Under the pieces are notes generated by a model. The model was not told the DNA's origin, ran no database searches, and saw only the letters and a program-made list of their open reading frames with translations. Below are positions 61,010-64,000 of a stretch of 64,000 nt of DNA, piece after piece. The stretch spans positions 2,480,001-2,544,000 of the forward strand of contig NZ_CP158374.1 in assembly GCF_040267705.1 (NCBI RefSeq), given 5' to 3'. Position numbers and translations under genes: made by a program. Numbering within the stretch: position 1 is the first letter of the stretch; each line of letters starts with the position of its first letter. Origin of the DNA: Agromyces sp. G08B096 (GTDB lineage: Bacteria > Actinomycetota > Actinomycetes > Actinomycetales > Microbacteriaceae).

Positions 61010-61993
61010 ATGCTGGACGATCTGGATCGCCGCCTCGTCGGCGCGCTGATGGCGAATCCCCGTGCGTCGAACCCGCAATTGAGCGAGGTGCTGTTCACGT
61101 CCGAGGCGACCGTGTCGCGCCGCGTCGCGCGGTTGCTGCGCGAGGGCACCGTCCGCGTCGTCGGAGTCCTCGACGGTGAGGCGACCCGGCGCACCCGTTC
61201 GCTCTTCGTCCGGCTGCGCTGCCGCCCCGGCGAGGCGCATCGGTCGGCCGAGCGGCTCGCCGCCTGGCCGGAGTGCGGGTCGGTGAAGCTGCTGACGGGC
61301 AGCGTGGAGTGCGTCGGCGAGATCAACTACACCTCCAGCGACCATCTGCTCGCGATCACCCTCGAGCAGCTGCCGGCACTGGACGGCGTGCTCGCGGTGT
61401 GGAGCAATCAGGTCATCCGCCGCTTCGCGACCCCGCACAGCTGGCTCCCGCGGCTGCTGCCCGACGAGCTCGTCGAGCGGCTGCGCGCCCAGCGCCTCGA
61501 CCCCTGGCACGACCCGCTGCCCGACCGGCTCGCCACCACCGACGAGCTCGACGAGCGCATCGCCGCCGCCCTCGCGGAGGACGGCCGGCTCGGCTGGCAG
61601 CATCTCGCCGGGCTCTGCGACGCGAGCCCGGTCACCGTGCGGCGACGCACGGAGGCGATGATGGCCTCGGGTGCGCTGCGGATGCGGGCGGTGGTCGAGC
61701 CCGAGCGCATCGGGCTTCCGGTGAACGCGTTCGTCTCGCTGAACGTGAACCCGACCCAACTCGGCCGGGCGGGCGAGCTGCTCGCCGCGCATCCGGCCGT
61801 GCTGATGATGGCGGCGACGACCGGCGACCGGAATCTCTGCGGCGAGGTCGCGCTCGCGTCGGATGCCGCGCTGTACGAGTTCCTCTCCCAGACCATCGGC
61901 GGCCTGCCGGGGCTGCAGCACGCCGACGTGGCGGTCGCACTGCAGTCGCTGAAGCGGGCCGGGCGGGTCACCGCCCAGCCCGCCGCGGACTAG
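61010..61993 (+). CDS. Lrp/AsnC-family regulator with two HTH-ligand units
   Basis: 327 aa, about twice the usual 150. The first unit has an HTH LDRRLVGALMANPRASNPQLSEVLFTSEATVSRRVARLLREGTV (about 5-49) and an AsnC ligand domain. The second HTH is LDERIAAALAEDGRLGWQHLAGLCDASPVTVRRRTEAMMASGAL (about 180-225), followed by a second ligand domain. Such tandem AsnC proteins are common in actinobacteria. Divergence from the GH89 operon suggests it controls sugar uptake there. GAAGG lies 4 nt before the ATG. Its stop overlaps the convergent phosphoesterase gene by 4 bp. Confidence 0.88.
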   Translation: MLDDLDRRLVGALMANPRASNPQLSEVLFTSEATVSRRVARLLREGTVRVVGVLDGEATRRTRSLFVRLRCRPGEAHRSAERLAAWPECGSVKLLTGSVECVGEINYTSSDHLLAITLEQLPALDGVLAVWSNQVIRRFATPHSWLPRLLPDELVERLRAQRLDPWHDPLPDRLATTDELDERIAAALAEDGRLGWQHLAGLCDASPVTVRRRTEAMMASGALRMRAVVEPERIGLPVNAFVSLNVNPTQLGRAGELLAAHPAVLMMAATTGDRNLCGEVALASDAALYEFLSQTIGGLPGLQHADVAVALQSLKRAGRVTAQPAAD

Positions 61994-64000
61994 AGCCGGA
62001 TGCCTCGCAGCACCCCGTCCTGTGCGGCCACGACGAGCGTGTCGCCGGCGATGACGGGCGTGGAGAACGTGTTCGCGGTGAACAGCTGCCGGTGCGCCGC
62101 GATCGCGGGCGCTGCCGGGTCGAACGAGACGAGCAGGCCGCCCGTGCCCACGAGCCAGACAGTGCCCGTGCGCGGGTCGCGCACCGGTCCGGCGTTCACG
62201 ACCCGGGGCACGGCCTGACCGCTCCACCGCTTGGCCCCGGTCGCCGCATCGACGAGATCGAGCACGCCCCACTCCGTCGTCAGCAGGAGGGTGGCGTCAT
62301 CCAGCACGAGGCTCGGGGCGAGCAGGTAGCCGCCCGGCGTCCGCCAGAGCTCTGCACCCGTCGCCGGGTCGGCAGCGATCGCGTCGGTGACCGTGCTGAA
62401 GAGCACGGCGCCCGTCGGCAGCACCTGCACCCAGTCGTCCCAGGGGCCGTAGATGAGACGGCGATAGGTGTCGGGTCGCTGGTTGGTGAGGATCGACCAC
62501 AGGTGCGCTCCCGTCGCGAGGTCGTAGGCGTGGCCGCGGCCGTCGCCGCCGCCGACGTAGACGCGAGCGCCGTCGGCGGTGGCACGCCCCGCGAAGAGCC
62601 GGGGTACCTCGGCGGTCCACCGCACGGCGCCGTCGCGGTCGAGGCTCATGAGCCGGTCGCCGGCCGCCACCACGATGTGCTCCTCGCCGCCGATGTCGAA
62701 GACCGCGGGGGTCGACATGACCGGGCGCCCGAGATCGGCCCGCCAGCGCCGCCGACCGCTCGCTGCGTCGAGGGCGGTGAGCGTGTGGTCGGCGCTCGGC
62801 ACGTAGACGGCCGACCCGTCGGCGGAGAACGCCGCACCGCGATGCACCGCGCCGAGGTCGACGCTCCAGCGCACGTCGGCGCGCGGGCCGCGGTCGGCGC
62901 GCACCGAGACGACCCGGCCCGACGTCGAGACCGCGAGAACCGTCGCACCCGATGCCGCCAGAGCGCCCTGCAGGCGGCCGCCGATCGGCAGCTCCCAGTC
63001 CGCCGACGCTGGGCGGGCCGGGCGCACCTCGAGCGGCGTCGTCTCCGTCCGGGATGCCCCGGACGCGTCGACGGCACGCATCTGGATCCGATGCCGCCCC
63101 GGCGTGAGCGCGGCGGCATCGAGCCCGCCGTGCCAGCGCTGCCCGCGCGCCGAGAGCGCGGTCCAGGCGCCGGCGCTCGCCGCACCGAAGAGATGCTGCG
63201 GGTACACCTGCGCCTCCACGCGGACGGCCGCCGGACCGGGGTCGGCGGTGACCTCGATGGTGGTGCCGACCGCCTGCACCTTCGGCCGCATCGCGGTGAG
63301 CGCGGCGCCGGGCGCGGCATCCAGGGGCATCTCGGCGACGGGGGCGAGCTGCACGGGGTCGGCGTCGGTAGCGCCGAGCGTCACCTGCTCGACCACCAAT
63401 CGCCGGCCGACGCCGTCGCGCTGCTCGGTGACGCGCAGATAGAACGGGCCCGACCGGGTCGCCACCCCCGCGACCTGGGTCAGCCCGTTGCAGCGGTCGA
63501 CCTCGTTGCGGTGGATGTGACCCGCGAAGATGCCCCGTACCGGGAAGGGCTCGATGGCGCGCAGGAATTCGTCGGCGTCGTTGACGTAGGCGTACCGGTC
63601 GCCGAGCGGGAAGTGCAGGAACATCACGGTCGGCCGGTCGCCCGCGGCCACGAGGTCGCTGCGGATCCAGTCCAGATCGTCGCCGAAGAGGCCGGGCTCC
63701 TGCAACGTCTGCGTGGGGTCGAGCGCGACGAAGTGCACGCCGCCCGCGTCGAAGCTCGAGCTCGTCGGACCGAACCACCGCTCGAAACGCTCCCGTGCCG
63801 TGACGTCCCATCGGATCTCGTGGTTGCCCGGGACGTGGCGGATCCGGTCCCACAGGCCGGCGGGGATCTGATCGCGGTACGCGGCGAACTCGGATTCCTG
63901 GCCGGAGTCGCTGATGTCGCCGCAGTGCAGCACGAAGTCGGGGTTCTCTGCCTCGATCGCTACGAACACGCGGGCGAGGTTGGCCAGGCGCGCCGTCTCC
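61990..64000 (-). CDS. Calcineurin-like metallophosphoesterase with PQQ-type repeats, 5'-truncated by the window
   Basis: At least 669 residues; the frame stays open to the window end (ETARLANLARVFVAIEAENPDF...), so the N-terminus and any signal peptide are missing. The phosphoesterase domain shows FVLHCGDISDSG, HVPGNHEIRWD, VMFLHFPLGD and GIFAGHIHRNE, the two-metal ligand set of the calcineurin-like family (the first DxH motif lies upstream). A beta-sandwich (about 215-325) and a C-terminal propeller of PQQ/WD-like blades follow (VYVPSADHTLTALDAASGRRRWRADLG and similar with A-x-D-x-x-T-G-x-x-x-W). A secreted or surface phosphatase/phosphodiesterase is likely; substrate unknown. Confidence 0.88.
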   Translation of the reverse strand, partial: ETARLANLARVFVAIEAENPDFVLHCGDISDSGQESEFAAYRDQIPAGLWDRIRHVPGNHEIRWDVTARERFERWFGPTSSSFDAGGVHFVALDPTQTLQEPGLFGDDLDWIRSDLVAAGDRPTVMFLHFPLGDRYAYVNDADEFLRAIEPFPVRGIFAGHIHRNEVDRCNGLTQVAGVATRSGPFYLRVTEQRDGVGRRLVVEQVTLGATDADPVQLAPVAEMPLDAAPGAALTAMRPKVQAVGTTIEVTADPGPAAVRVEAQVYPQHLFGAASAGAWTALSARGQRWHGGLDAAALTPGRHRIQMRAVDASGASRTETTPLEVRPARPASADWELPIGGRLQGALAASGATVLAVSTSGRVVSVRADRGPRADVRWSVDLGAVHRGAAFSADGSAVYVPSADHTLTALDAASGRRRWRADLGRPVMSTPAVFDIGGEEHIVVAAGDRLMSLDRDGAVRWTAEVPRLFAGRATADGARVYVGGGDGRGHAYDLATGAHLWSILTNQRPDTYRRLIYGPWDDWVQVLPTGAVLFSTVTDAIAADPATGAELWRTPGGYLLAPSLVLDDATLLLTTEWGVLDLVDAATGAKRWSGQAVPRVVNAGPVRDPRTGTVWLVGTGGLLVSFDPAAPAIAAHRQLFTANTFSTPVIAGDTLVVAAQDGVLRGIRL

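Overview
This window looks like a chromosomal segment of a high-GC actinobacterium, most likely Microbacteriaceae (an Agromyces-, Microbacterium- or Leucobacter-like genus; the genus is not proven). The reasons are the codon bias, the many short promoters placed 6-7 nt before start codons (leaderless mRNAs), the LAXTG-type cell-wall sorting signals, a GTP-dependent PEP carboxykinase, and an FMN-riboswitch-led ribD-ribE-ribBA-ribH operon. I see no tRNA, rRNA, CRISPR array, transposase or phage gene.

Layout. 1-2145: 3' end of the succinate dehydrogenase operon (sdhA partial, sdhB), closed by a bidirectional terminator. 2294-22024: about 20 kb on the minus strand with three surface proteins of 3150, 2410 and 834 aa. 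Each has a signal peptide, stacked beta-sandwich modules and a C-terminal LAVTG/LAATG sorting signal. All three share a domain I do not recognise, and two share a nearly identical 633-bp DNA block with codon use unlike its surroundings. 22222-26150: YihY membrane protein, exonuclease III, TrpS and a HAD phosphatase. 26217-31688: glycerol use (glpD, glpF, glpK on minus) facing a divergent SorC-type regulator. 31828-32970: an anchored protein with an HExxH motif. 33028-36776: riboflavin biosynthesis under an FMN riboswitch. 36828-39775: a small membrane protein, an MHS-type transporter, a Met/Cys-rich copper-storage-like protein and a small hypothetical.

39916-44818: a NodI/NodJ-like ABC exporter operon on minus, a 75-aa HTH protein on plus with two identical inverted-repeat operators at its promoter, and an ABC export half-transporter. 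45027-47012: an unknown protein, a 2H phosphoesterase-like protein, an overlapping 49-aa membrane protein and a DUF1622 protein. 47104-50546: pckG divergent from a RamB-like ScfR regulator. 50606-51927: a PadR/HAAS-type pair. 52009-60834: a tightly overlapping minus-strand operon (sugar-binding lipoprotein, two permeases, Gfo/Idh/MocA oxidoreductase, GH89 glycosidase) followed by a thiolase and an SDR, with a divergent Lrp-type regulator at 61010. 61990-64000: a metallophosphoesterase with PQQ-like repeats, cut by the window end.

The genes combine carbon entry (glycerol, alpha-linked GlcNAc-type glycans, acids through the MHS carrier) with central metabolism (succinate dehydrogenase, PEP carboxykinase under a likely acetate-type regulator) and flavin supply. 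The most distinctive region is the surface-protein locus. A second pattern worth checking is a stop codon whose bases also form the -10 element of a leaderless downstream gene; this occurs three times.
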